NCBI RefSeq assembly: GCF_903819435.1 | Contig: NZ_CAIJDP010000084.1 | Span: 1 to 64,000 of the forward strand | Reading direction: 5' to 3' | DNA from: Flavobacterium salmonis | Lineage (GTDB): Bacteria > Bacteroidota > Bacteroidia > Flavobacteriales > Flavobacteriaceae | DNA: 64,000 nucleotides | Shown here: positions 35,109-43,199 of the stretch, piece after piece | Layout of the letters: each line of letters begins with the position of its first letter | Position numbering within the stretch: the stretch's first letter is position 1 | Made by a program: the position numbers and the translations under genes | Notes under the pieces: model-generated | What the model was told of the DNA's origin: nothing | Seen by the model: only the letters and a program-made list of their open reading frames with translations | Databases searched by the model: none

Positions 35109-35148
35109 CACCTCCTAGCTCTAGCGCCCAACTGTGAGCACAAGAAAC

Positions 35149-35180
35149 AAAAAAGAGATCTATAACAAGATCTCTTTTTT
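35149..35180. terminator. Bidirectional terminator after the CBASS operon
   Basis: AAAAAAGAGATC (35149-35160) pairs with GATCTCTTTTTT (35169-35180), loop TATAACAA. It separates the effector gene from the convergent XRE gene. Confidence 0.85.
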
Positions 35181-35202
35181 ATTAAATATATTTTCACAAC
35201 GT

Positions 35203-35595
35203 TTATTTCCCATTCAATAATTTCTCCAAATACTCAACTTTATCTTTTTCAGCCTGCACCAAACGTTCGTAAAGTTCTACAACTTTATCTAAAGGATTAA
35301 AAGTGCAACTGTAATTAAGTCCAGCATTTACAATACCATTATCATGATAAGTATTACCAATAATATTTAAAACCGCTTCTTCCGAAAAGTTTTTAATTGC
35401 TTCAACAGAAACTTCAAGAGCTTTTGCCACTTCAATTAGTTTTTGTTCGTCTACAGTTTCGCTGTTTTCAATAGCAGAAACTGCCTGTTGACTTATTCCT
35501 AAAGCCTGTGCCAGTGCTTCCTGTTTCATATCTTTAAGCTCTCTGATACGGCTTATATTTCTGCCGATATGTTTTGGTTTTGTTGCTGTACTCAT
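35203..35595 (-). CDS. XRE-family transcriptional regulator
   Basis: The 130-residue protein has an N-terminal Cro/CI-type helix-turn-helix (IGRNISRIRELKDMKQEALAQ, then ALGISQQAVSAIENSETVDE, residues about 10-52). A linker follows, then a C-terminal Lys/Glu-rich coiled-coil-like helix (VVELYERLVQAEKDKVEYLE, 104-123) likely for dimerisation. Proteins of this size and layout are frequent in Flavobacterium genomes. It lies within cassette 2, convergent with the CBASS effector, so it may regulate the cassette or be a passenger. A -7 box (TATCTTTG, complement of 35600-35607) ends only 4 bases before the start codon, so the mRNA may be leaderless. Confidence 0.82.
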   Translation of the reverse strand: MSTATKPKHIGRNISRIRELKDMKQEALAQALGISQQAVSAIENSETVDEQKLIEVAKALEVSVEAIKNFSEEAVLNIIGNTYHDNGIVNAGLNYSCTFNPLDKVVELYERLVQAEKDKVEYLEKLLNGK

Positions 35596-35741
35596 AATTC
35601 AAAGATATTTAAAATTCTTAAACGAAAATTAATTTTGGTAAAAAACAAAGCTGTTTTTGTAAGATACTATTTTCGTATTTTATGTCAATTATTGTTTATC
35701 AAGTTTACAATTAAACAAATCTAAAAATTATTTCTACGTCC

Positions 35742-35799
35742 CCAACACAAATTGAATGTGTTATTAATGAAGAAAAAGTAAGTCCGAAGATTAGGACTT
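35742..35799 (+). repeat. thrC-tail repeat, copy 3 (decayed fragment)
   Basis: Gap-free 58-base match to thrC bases 31974-32031 with about 8 mismatches. It shares two substitutions with copy 2 (AGC to xGT, AAA to AAG) that thrC lacks, so copies 2 and 3 come from related sources. It marks the distal edge of cassette 2. Confidence 0.8.
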
Positions 35800-35862
35800 C
35801 ATTAGTTAAATATTTAATACATTTAAAAAAATATTTTTTGTCCCCTTCCAATTGATTATAAA

Positions 35863-36462
35863 ATGAAAAAAACTGCTTTATTATTTTTAGCCACGGTCTT
35901 ATTCTCCTGTTCTGAGAAAAATAATAATTATAAGAAAGTCGATTTAGAAACATATTCAGAATATAAAACTATCGATACTTTATTGAGCAAAGAAAATTTA
36001 TTAATTACAATGGGGCAAAATTCGAGATATCCGCAGATCAGTCAAATATTGTGCAAGAAAGATAAATCCTATTTTGTTTTTGATACAAATTGTTATTTAG
36101 AAAATGATTCTGTAATCATTGCTTACGCTCCACCATTAAAATCAGATTCAGATACTGGCAGCTTTCAGAAAAATGGTATTTGGTTTTATTCTGAACATTA
36201 TGAAGATAATAAAAAAGGGAATTCTGTCTATTCAGTTTCTGATGTAGGGGCAAAACTTAGTGTTGATTCTGTACCCAAAAACTTAAAAATAAAACAGCTT
36301 CCAAAATCTGAAGGTATTTACTTTTTTGAAAACAATACGCTTAAGCAAATTTCTTCTATTCAGTCTGAAGATGCTTTCTACAAACTCAATAAAAATGGAT
36401 TCTACTTTTTACCCAATACAGGAAGGTTATTTGAGCATATAAAAATCAGCTCGATTGAGTAA
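35863..36462 (+). CDS. Hypothetical lipoprotein
   Basis: I do not recognise a family. The 199-residue protein has a lipoprotein signal (MKKTALLFLATVLFSCSEKN, lipobox Cys16), so it should be anchored to the inner or outer membrane. The mature part is rich in Lys, Ser and Tyr, has no repeats, and ends near SIQSEDAFYKLNKNGFYFLP. It begins 64 bases beyond thrC-tail copy 3, so it is the first gene outside the cassette region, unless the insertion zone extends further. The next gene starts 158 bases downstream on the same strand. Confidence 0.7.
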   Translation: MKKTALLFLATVLFSCSEKNNNYKKVDLETYSEYKTIDTLLSKENLLITMGQNSRYPQISQILCKKDKSYFVFDTNCYLENDSVIIAYAPPLKSDSDTGSFQKNGIWFYSEHYEDNKKGNSVYSVSDVGAKLSVDSVPKNLKIKQLPKSEGIYFFENNTLKQISSIQSEDAFYKLNKNGFYFLPNTGRLFEHIKISSIE

Positions 36463-36619
36463 TATTCATTTTGTCCGATATAAATTTGATGTTTTTCTAT
36501 AAATTTAAAACCACCATTACACCGATTATCTTAGTGTAGTTTATGGTTTTTATTTAGGAATAGTTTCTTATGTTTGACCCTAATTGCTTTAATCAAAAAA
36601 TAAAACATTAAACCAAATT

Positions 36620-37096
36620 ATGAACATAAAAATTCTCGTTCTTATAGCCGTAATACTCATTTTAATTTTAAATTATAAAAAAATCCTATCGTACATTGAA
36701 TATATTAAAGAGCAAAGAGTAATCGAGTTTAAGAAGAGAACCAATCTTAATTTAGATGAACTTTACAGACTCTCTGCTCCTCCTGCACTTTTTTTATTTG
36801 GTTTAGAAAAACGTTTATTTCCAAAACCGGTTCTTTACTTTGATGCAAATAATCTGTATTGCATTACATTAAATTTACCCGTAGTTCAACATCCATTATC
36901 ATCTATTACTGAGGTTCAAAGAACTGCTGTAATGATAAACGAAAAAAGGGTTTGGAAAATATTTGTAAAAGATAATGATAAGCAAAGGGTTTATAAATTT
37001 AGAACTTATCGTAATCTGAACCTCTTTTTAGAAAAAGTAAAAGAGAATCCAAATGCAATTGTAGACGATAGGTATATTTTGGGGATATTTGAGTAA
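36620..37096 (+). CDS. Hypothetical membrane-anchored protein
   Basis: No family recognised. The 158-residue protein has one N-terminal transmembrane helix (IKILVLIAVILILILNY, residues 3-19) followed by a cytosolic basic segment. A C-terminal domain with alternating hydrophobic strands (VLYFDANNLYCITLNLPVV, then VWKIFVKDNDKQRVYKF) resembles a small beta-rich, PH-like fold, which is a guess from the pattern only. It lies between two lipoprotein genes on the same strand with gaps of 158 and 45 bases. Confidence 0.65.
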   Translation: MNIKILVLIAVILILILNYKKILSYIEYIKEQRVIEFKKRTNLNLDELYRLSAPPALFLFGLEKRLFPKPVLYFDANNLYCITLNLPVVQHPLSSITEVQRTAVMINEKRVWKIFVKDNDKQRVYKFRTYRNLNLFLEKVKENPNAIVDDRYILGIFE

Positions 37097-37141
37097 CACA
37101 CTATATAAAAACCTAAATAAATAATTTAAAAAAAATATAAT

Positions 37142-37780
37142 ATGAGATTATCCCGAATAACATTATTGATATACACTATTTCATTATTATTGTTTTCATG
37201 CGATAGAAAAGACCCAAATAAACAAGTTGACGAAGGAACTTTAAAAGGAGAAATATATAAAAGTAGAGAAATTGGCTGGGAGATTCGAGTTCCAACTGGT
37301 TGGTCAATTGTTTCAAAAGATATCACAGAGCAACAGGAAGAAAAAGGGCAAAAAGCAATAGAAAAATCATCAGGACAAAAGATGGATTTGAAGTCTTTAA
37401 AACACTTAATTAGTTTCCAAAAAAATCAATTTAATTTGTTTGCTTCAACATCAGAGCCATTCAAAGAGGATTTTTCCGGGCAATATGAACAAACTAATAA
37501 AGATTTAAATGCATTAATTTATCAAACCTATGTTGATCAGGGTATAAAAGTAGATTCTTCATCAGGAAAAGAAATAATCCAAGGAATTAAATTCAGTACT
37601 TTTTACACTACAATTTATGCTCCGGACGGAAAAGTAATTCTTAATCAAATTTTATACAGCAAACTGATAAATGGTTATGATTTTGGTGTGAATATTAATT
37701 ATAATAATGAGGAAGATAAGAAAACAATGATTGATGCCTGGAAAAAATCAAAATTTGAGAACAGATTAAAGAAACAGTAG
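37142..37780 (+). CDS. Hypothetical lipoprotein
   Basis: A 212-residue protein with a lipoprotein signal peptide (MRLSRITLLIYTISLLLFSC, Cys20). The mature part contains IYKSREIGWEIRVPTGWSIV (about 39-58), a pattern found in small lipoproteins with a PsbP/MOG1-like or DUF1795-like fold. The later ISFQKNQFNLFASTSEPF and IQGIKFSTFYTTIYAPDGKV segments also fit such a beta-rich domain. The fold assignment is tentative and no function is known. It starts 45 bases after the preceding membrane protein gene and probably shares its transcript. Confidence 0.65.
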   Translation: MRLSRITLLIYTISLLLFSCDRKDPNKQVDEGTLKGEIYKSREIGWEIRVPTGWSIVSKDITEQQEEKGQKAIEKSSGQKMDLKSLKHLISFQKNQFNLFASTSEPFKEDFSGQYEQTNKDLNALIYQTYVDQGIKVDSSSGKEIIQGIKFSTFYTTIYAPDGKVILNQILYSKLINGYDFGVNINYNNEEDKKTMIDAWKKSKFENRLKKQ

Positions 37781-37864
37781 TTTCAATTTTACTTCATCGT
37801 CCCCAACTTTTGTATAAAATCGAACTCGACATCTGACATTTCACAATTTACATTTCACAAAAAA

Positions 37865-38371
37865 ATGATTACAAAAGCATCACTAGAAGATATTCCGGCA
37901 TTAGTATCTCTAATCAACTCCGCTTACAGAGGCGAAACCTCCAAAAAAGGCTGGACAACCGAAGCCCATTTACTCGAAGGAAAAAGAACCGATGAACAAG
38001 AAATGACCGAAATTTTTCTGGATCCAAAAAATACTATTTTGAAGTTTACAGAGAATAATACGATTATCGGTTCGGTTTTATTAGTCGAAAAAGGATATCA
38101 ATTGTATTTGGGAATGCTGACCGTATCACCAGAACTTCAAAACAGCGGCATCGGGAAAAAGCTTTTGGCAGAAGCCGAAAATCAGGCGAAAGCTTTGGGA
38201 TTATCGAGTATTATTATGACCGTTATTTCGGTTCGTGAGGAGCTTATTGCCTGGTACAAACGCCATGGTTATGTGGATACGGGTGAACGAGAAGCTTTTC
38301 CTGAAAGTGAAATTCATGTTACGGTTTCTGATGAACCATTGGAGTTTATATTTTTAGAGAAGAAACTTTAG
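37865..38371 (+). CDS. GNAT-family N-acetyltransferase
   Basis: The 168-residue protein has the GNAT fold. Motif A is the strand LGMLTVSPELQNSGIGKKLL (about 86-105) with the acetyl-CoA pyrophosphate-binding Q-x-x-G-I-G-K. It is followed by AEAQAKALGL-like helix residues and the WYKRHGYVDTGER motif B region (about 135-147). It begins MITKASLEDIPALVSLINSA, as in many cytosolic GNATs. The acceptor could be an amine on a small molecule or protein; no context narrows it. It is transcribed alone. Confidence 0.87.
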   Translation: MITKASLEDIPALVSLINSAYRGETSKKGWTTEAHLLEGKRTDEQEMTEIFLDPKNTILKFTENNTIIGSVLLVEKGYQLYLGMLTVSPELQNSGIGKKLLAEAENQAKALGLSSIIMTVISVREELIAWYKRHGYVDTGEREAFPESEIHVTVSDEPLEFIFLEKKL

Positions 38372-38448
38372 AGTTTTACCGCAGAGATTCGCAAAGGGTT
38401 ATGCAGAGGTTCGCAAAGTTTTTTTTATCTCGCAAAGGCGAAAAGTTT

Positions 38449-38523
38449 TTTCACGCAGATTTAAAAAAGATTTACGCAGATTATCTTTTAAAATCTGCTC
38501 AAATCTGCAGAATCTGCGTGAAA
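38449..38523. repeat. Extragenic palindrome (CGCAGATT type)
   Basis: TTTCACGCAGATT (38449-38461) is exactly inverse to AATCTGCGTGAAA (38511-38523). The interior contains further ACGCAGATT and AAATCTGC copies. It is preceded by TTCGCAAAG direct copies (38386-38440). It probably also ends transcription between the GNAT gene and the convergent Crp-type gene. Confidence 0.7.
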
Positions 38524-38589
38524 TAAAACTTTGTGACTCGCGGGATTTTTTTATATACAAAAACTCATACTAATATGTATATCAAAAAC

Positions 38590-39159
38590 TTAGCATCTTT
38601 TCTTAATCTTTGATAAAAATTCATGAGAGACTCCAAGATACGAAGACAAATTTTTATTATTTATTTTCTGCACCTTGTGAGGATAACGCTCCTTAAAATC
38701 AAGATAACGCTGTTTGGAAGTTTTATTTAAAACATCAAGAAGGCGCTCCTGTATAGCTACATTGGCACTTTCGATCATTAGTACATGAAACTGAAAGAGT
38801 TTAGGTACTTTTGCAAATAGCTGTGCTTTTTCTTCTTTATTGATGACAACTATTTCGCTATCTTCAATAGCTTTAATATTATACGTGGTGGGCTTTTGAT
38901 GATAAAAACTCTGCAGGTCACACATCCATTCGTTTTCAAACGAAAAGAAAATAACGCTTTCGGTTCCATTTTCGTTTAACGCGTACGTTTTAAACAGTCC
39001 TTTTAAAATAAATCCCTGATAACTGTTGTAGGAATTTTGAATTTGAAGAAATTGATTCTTTTTTAGTTTAATAAGTTGTGTTTTTGAGACAATAATGTCC
39101 CATTCCTGATCAGTGAGCGGAATTTTTCGCTCAATGCTTTTTCTTAGTAGGTTGTACAT
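38590..39159 (-). CDS. Crp/Fnr-family transcriptional regulator
   Basis: A 189-residue protein with an N-terminal cyclic-nucleotide-binding-like jelly roll (IKLKKNQFLQIQNSYNSYQG, then FILKGLFKTY and SVIFFSFENEWMCDLQSFYH) and a short C-terminal helix-turn-helix (NKNLSSYLGVSHEFLSKIKK, about 166-185). The phosphate-binding cassette residues of cAMP-binding proteins are not conserved and there are no Fnr-type cysteines, so it probably senses something else or none. Such proteins are abundant in Bacteroidota. It is convergent with the GNAT gene, and its upstream region faces the pectate lyase gene. Confidence 0.83.
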   Translation of the reverse strand: MYNLLRKSIERKIPLTDQEWDIIVSKTQLIKLKKNQFLQIQNSYNSYQGFILKGLFKTYALNENGTESVIFFSFENEWMCDLQSFYHQKPTTYNIKAIEDSEIVVINKEEKAQLFAKVPKLFQFHVLMIESANVAIQERLLDVLNKTSKQRYLDFKERYPHKVQKINNKNLSSYLGVSHEFLSKIKKRC

Positions 39160-39222
39160 GTTTATATTTTTTTAAGTAAACGTGGTTTTTCGATGACTGT
39201 CAGATTCGGGGGAAAAAACAGT

Positions 39223-39234
39223 GTAATCGATTAC
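39223..39234 (+). promoter_or_regulatory. Perfect 12-bp palindrome, LacI-type operator candidate
   Basis: GTAATCGATTAC is a perfect palindrome with the central CG typical of LacI-family operators, 160 bases before the pectate lyase start codon and about 64 bases before the divergent Crp-type gene. No LacI gene is in the window. Confidence 0.5.
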
Positions 39235-39393
39235 GCAAAAGTATATTATTTGTTCTTTTTTGTAAATCAAAAATTGTTAAAAAAACCATTTAGCTTATTT
39301 TTTTTACAAAAGTTTGAACTTATTCATTTTTTTTACAAAACAATATATAGAGATTTGTACTGTTAAATATTTATAAACCCCCAAATTTACATT

Positions 39394-40500
39394 ATGAAAT
39401 TTAAATCAACATTATCCATTTTTTTAACTGCAGTAGTTTTCTGTTTTACAGCGTGTAATTCTGAAGAAATTGCTTCATCAAATGAAGCAGCAACTATTGA
39501 AGGAAACATTGAAACAGGTAGTATTTCGACATCAAAAATCGGAAATTGCTCAGAAGTACCTGGCTGGGCTTCACAAAACGGAAACACAACCGGAGGAGGT
39601 TCTGCAGCTGAAACAACTGTAACAACTTATGCACAGTTAAAATCTGCTATTGAAAGCAGTTCTGTAAAAGTTGTTAAAGTTTCCGGAACTATTACCGTTA
39701 CAACACGATTATCATTACAGGATCAAACCGGAAAAACTATTTACGGAGCAAGCGGAGCAAAATTGGTTTCTAATAATCAAACTAAAGACGGTTCCGGTAT
39801 TATTAACATTAAAAGATGTAAAAATCTAATTATCAGAAACTTAATTTTTGAAGGTCCTGGTGCTTATGATACAGATGGCTGGGACAATGCCATCTTAGAC
39901 GACTGCCAAAACGTATGGGTTGACCACTGCGAATTTAGAGATGGTGTTGACGGAAACTTCGACATCAAAAACAAATCTGATTATATTTCGGTTACATATT
40001 CTAAATTTCATTATCTAAAAGCGCCAAAAGCTGGTGGATCAGGAGGTTCTGATGATCACAGATATTCAAATTTAATTGGTTCAAGCGATGGTGCAACAGC
40101 CGATCGTGGAAAATTAAGAATCACTTTTGCAAGATGCTGGTGGGCTCCGGGATGTAAAGAAAGAATGCCTAGAGTTCGTTTTGGAAAAGTGCATTTGGTT
40201 AACAATTTCTTCAATAGTACTGTAAGCAACAAATGTATTGCTGCCGGTGTTGAAGCTGATATTCGTATAGAAAGTAACGTTTTTGAAGGTGTAAAAACGC
40301 CAATCGATTTAATGAGTGGTTATACTGCTGTTACTGAAACCGACAATGTTTTCACGAATACAACAGGAAATAAAGCAGGTAACAAAACAGCTTTTACACC
40401 TCCTTATACTATTGTAAAACTTAATAAAACAGCTGTCAAAGCAGATATTTCTTCTAATGCAGGAGCTACTTTAGGCGGTAACATTTGCGGTTCATTCTAA
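39394..40500 (+). CDS. Pectate lyase, polysaccharide lyase family 1
   Basis: Cleaves polygalacturonate by beta-elimination, usually with calcium. The 368-residue protein has a lipoprotein signal (SIFLTAVVFCFTAC, Cys21), so it is probably surface- or periplasm-anchored. The beta-helix contains the calcium-ligand region DNAILDDCQNVWVDHCEFRD (about 168-187) and the family Arg/Pro segment CKERMPRVRFGKVHLVNNFF (about 252-271) with the catalytic-type Arg. Start at ATG 39394. A LacI-type palindrome upstream suggests sugar-inducible control. With the 1003-residue lyase-like protein at 3.5-6.5 kb it points to pectin use. A terminator follows. Confidence 0.92.
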   Translation: MKFKSTLSIFLTAVVFCFTACNSEEIASSNEAATIEGNIETGSISTSKIGNCSEVPGWASQNGNTTGGGSAAETTVTTYAQLKSAIESSSVKVVKVSGTITVTTRLSLQDQTGKTIYGASGAKLVSNNQTKDGSGIINIKRCKNLIIRNLIFEGPGAYDTDGWDNAILDDCQNVWVDHCEFRDGVDGNFDIKNKSDYISVTYSKFHYLKAPKAGGSGGSDDHRYSNLIGSSDGATADRGKLRITFARCWWAPGCKERMPRVRFGKVHLVNNFFNSTVSNKCIAAGVEADIRIESNVFEGVKTPIDLMSGYTAVTETDNVFTNTTGNKAGNKTAFTPPYTIVKLNKTAVKADISSNAGATLGGNICGSF

Positions 40501-40534
40501 GAAACCAAAATAGAAAAAATTTAGTTTCGTTTTT

Positions 40535-40566
40535 AACCACGGATTGCAGTTGTGCAGTTCGTGGTT
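40535..40566 (+). terminator. Terminator of the pectate lyase gene
   Basis: AACCACG (40535-40541) pairs with CGTGGTT (40560-40566), followed by a run of seven T. The remaining gap to 40793 shows no gene. Confidence 0.7.
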
Positions 40567-40793
40567 TTTTTGTTTAGCTGGAAATCAAATAAGTTTCTTA
40601 TGTTTATTTTACAGTTTATAGTCTTTTAAGTGCTTTTTTGTTTAACGCAGGATTTTAAAAAGATTTAATCTGATGAAATAAAGCCATTTTTATCCATTAA
40701 TATGTAGATAAAAAACTTTGCACGATTTAAAACATTGTATCAGACGGAAAATACCTCTTTGAAGAAAACGTTTGAACCTTTTAATCTCAAAAG

Positions 40794-41177
40794 CTAAAGA
40801 ACCAAATCCTCGAACAAACGCTGAATCGTTTTTTCCAGATCCTCACACATTCCGGGATGTGGCCTTGAGGTTTGAATGGCAGAACTTCGAATCGCTGTCA
40901 GCCATCTAAAACGTGACGGAATATCCATTTCTCCAATGGGTCCGCCGTCTTTGTCACCTGTTGCAATTTTCTTAAGTGCTGTTATATTGCAGTGCAATTG
41001 TTCTACATCAAAATCATTCGAAAGGGCTTGTATTTTGGCATCATCAATATGTGACAATACTTTTATAAATTTGGCTTTTTTGCAAAACAAAATGATTCCA
41101 ATATTCAGGAACTCTTCGCGCTCTACCCTTGGCACCACACGAATTACGGCGTACTCATATAAGTGATTATCTTGCAT
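40794..41177 (-). CDS. DUF3037 protein paired with a HipA-like kinase
   Basis: The 127-residue protein belongs to DUF3037, with the N-terminal YEYAVIRVVPRVEREEFLNIG segment split as YEYAVIRVVPRV and EREEFLNIGIILFCKKAKFI, and C-terminal SRFRWLTAIRSSAIQTSRPH. No biochemical function is known. It overlaps the HipA-like kinase gene by 11 bases. That pairing occurs in other Bacteroidota and Proteobacteria genomes, so the two proteins probably act together. It is small, soluble and cytosolic. Confidence 0.85.
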   Translation of the reverse strand: MQDNHLYEYAVIRVVPRVEREEFLNIGIILFCKKAKFIKVLSHIDDAKIQALSNDFDVEQLHCNITALKKIATGDKDGGPIGEMDIPSRFRWLTAIRSSAIQTSRPHPGMCEDLEKTIQRLFEDLVL

Positions 41178-41949
41178 TTTGAGCCTGATTTACAAAGATT
41201 TCTGAATGATTTAATCGGGTCTGCAAAAATTGTAAATACACATTTCGCAAGGCTTCAGGTGTTTCATCTGTGTCTTCCCATTGCAGCCATTCCAGCGGAA
41301 TCGTATTGACTATTTCTTCTACTATTTGCGGAGTTAAAAGTGCTCTGAATTCGACATCAACTTCTTTTAAAAGTGAAGCCTGAGGCAATAATACATGATC
41401 CTTAATTAATGCAAACGGACTTTTGGCATGCTGTTCCCAGTTATTCCAGGAATGATGAAAATACAAACACGCACCGTGATCGATCAGCCATAGTTCTTTA
41501 TGCCAGATCAGCATATTGGTATTTTTAAAAGTACGGTCGACATTGGTAATATAAGCGTCCAGCCAAACAATTTGCGAAGCCAGCTTATCGTCAACGGTTG
41601 TTACGACCGGATCAAAAGTAATGGCGCCTGATAAAAAGTGAAGTGCCAGATTTAATCCCTGACTTCCCTGCAGTAAATCCTGAATCTCCTCATCGGCTTC
41701 GGTACGTCCAAAAGCTTCGTCAAGATTCGCGAAAACCAATTCTGGGAGCTGTAGTTTTAAGGCTTTTGCAATCTGCCCACCAATCAATTCGGCAATCAAA
41801 GCTTTTACACCGTGACCTGCCCCTTTAAATTTCAGGACATATTTAAAATCGTCATTAGCTTCTGCCAAAGCAGGCAAAGAACCTCCCTCGCGCAAAGGCG
41901 TGATATAACGCGTAACATTTACCGTTCTGAGATCGAAATTGTTTTTCAT
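41167..41949 (-). CDS. HipA-like kinase
   Basis: A 260-residue single-domain protein of the HipA-like kinase group. The ATP-binding lysine region is YVLKFKGAGHGVKALIAELIG (split: YVLKFKGAGHG, VKALIAELIG; about 32-52). The catalytic loop is WLDAYITNVDRTFKNTNML (129-147) with Asp and Asn, and LWLIDHGACLYFH (about 153-165) supplies the metal Asp. It lacks the N-terminal and C-terminal extensions of toxin HipA, and no HipB antitoxin is present. The downstream DUF3037 gene overlaps. Whether it is a toxin, a housekeeping protein kinase or a defence component is unresolved. Confidence 0.82.
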   Translation of the reverse strand: MKNNFDLRTVNVTRYITPLREGGSLPALAEANDDFKYVLKFKGAGHGVKALIAELIGGQIAKALKLQLPELVFANLDEAFGRTEADEEIQDLLQGSQGLNLALHFLSGAITFDPVVTTVDDKLASQIVWLDAYITNVDRTFKNTNMLIWHKELWLIDHGACLYFHHSWNNWEQHAKSPFALIKDHVLLPQASLLKEVDVEFRALLTPQIVEEIVNTIPLEWLQWEDTDETPEALRNVYLQFLQTRLNHSEIFVNQAQNAR

Positions 41950-42082
41950 ATAAGTACAATATATTTCATAAGCAGTATTTCCTATTCTACAAACTTAGTC
42001 TTTTAGATCATTAGATTTTTTATACTTAATCAAATTTTCGATTTCAAAATTCCCACAAAACGAATGAAAAGCATTAAAAAGC

Positions 42083-42104
42083 AAAAGCTCCATCAGGAGC
42101 TTTT
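42083..42104 (-). terminator. Terminator hairpin
   Basis: AAAAGCTCC (42083-42091) pairs with GGAGCTTTT (42096-42104), loop ATCA. It lies after the stop of the minus-strand RluA-type gene (42153). Confidence 0.75.
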
Positions 42105-42152
42105 AAAATATTAGAGTAAATTATAAAATTGACAAATTGCCACATTATCTAA

Positions 42153-43199
42153 TTATTCCTCCACATCCTCAACATGATGTGATTTCGAATAATTACGCCA
42201 TTTTTCAAGGCAATCCTGAAAGTCCTGCGGCAATTCGGTATCAAAACGCATCAGTTCTTTTGTATTCGGATGCACAAAACCAAGCGTTTTAGCATGTAAA
42301 GCCTGGCGTGGCAAAGCTTTAAAACAGTTTTCGATAAACTGTTTGTATTTGGTAAAAGTAGTTCCTTTTAAAATTAAATGACCTCCGTAACGTTCATCAT
42401 TAAATAACGGATGCCCAATGTGCTTCATGTGCGCACGAATCTGATGCGTTCTACCTGTTTCCAGTTTACATGAAATCAAAGTCACATAACCAAAACGCTC
42501 CAGAACTTTATAATGTGTTATGGCAGGTTTTCCAATTTCAGGATCAGCAAAAACCGCCATTTGCATACGGTCTTTTAAATGTCTGGCCAAATTTCCTTCA
42601 ATGGTTCCGCTTTCTTCAGCAACATTTCCCCAAACAAGAGCGACATATTCACGTTCCGTCGTTTTAGCTTCAAACTGTTTGGCCAAATGTGTCATGGCTG
42701 CTTCCGTTTTGGCTATAATCAAAAGTCCTGATGTATCCTTGTCAATTCTGTGAACCAGACCAGGGCGTTCACTGCTGTTCATTGGTAAATTTTCAAAATG
42801 AAATGCCAAAGCATTCACCAAAGTTCCTGTATAATTTCCATGTCCAGGATGCACTACCAATCCGGGTGGTTTATTGATAAGCAAAAGCGCCTCATCCTCA
42901 TAAACGATATCCAACGGAATATCCTCCGGATCTACTCTGTTTTCAAACGGAGGATGCGATAACATCACCGTAATGATATCAAAAGGTTTTACTTTATAAT
43001 TTGATTTTACCGGAATCTCATTAACAAAAACACTTCCTTCACTGGCAGCATTCTGAATTTTATTCCGGGTTGCATTCGGAATCATATTCATCAAATATTT
43101 GTCAATACGCAACAGCGCCTGACCTTTAGGCACATCAAACCTGAAATGTTCGAATAACTCGTCTTCCAGATCTAAATTTTCTTCACTATTATTGTTCAT
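42153..43199 (-). CDS. RluA-family 23S rRNA pseudouridine synthase
   Basis: Isomerises uridine to pseudouridine in large-subunit rRNA (RluD-type sites are likely). The protein has an N-terminal S4 domain (ALLRIDKYLMNMIPNATRNK, then VFVNEIPVKSNYKVKPFD). The catalytic domain follows with the Asp motif GLVHRIDKDTSGLLIIAKT (about residues 160-178) and LETGRTHQIRAHM. I chose ATG 43199 (MNNNSEEN), giving 348 residues; the longer frame from 43217 overlaps the upstream PASTA gene by 29 bases. With the chosen start the overlap is 11 bases. The pair is likely cotranscribed. Confidence 0.92.
   Translation of the reverse strand: MNNNSEENLDLEDELFEHFRFDVPKGQALLRIDKYLMNMIPNATRNKIQNAASEGSVFVNEIPVKSNYKVKPFDIITVMLSHPPFENRVDPEDIPLDIVYEDEALLLINKPPGLVVHPGHGNYTGTLVNALAFHFENLPMNSSERPGLVHRIDKDTSGLLIIAKTEAAMTHLAKQFEAKTTEREYVALVWGNVAEESGTIEGNLARHLKDRMQMAVFADPEIGKPAITHYKVLERFGYVTLISCKLETGRTHQIRAHMKHIGHPLFNDERYGGHLILKGTTFTKYKQFIENCFKALPRQALHAKTLGFVHPNTKELMRFDTELPQDFQDCLEKWRNYSKSHHVEDVEE

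Noticed and set aside
35114..35140. Possible integron attC-like site (GCGCCCAACTGTGAGC)
   Set aside because: The complementary GTTRRRY half and the characteristic stem are missing. There is no integrase in the window, so the cassette boundaries are better explained by the thrC tails.
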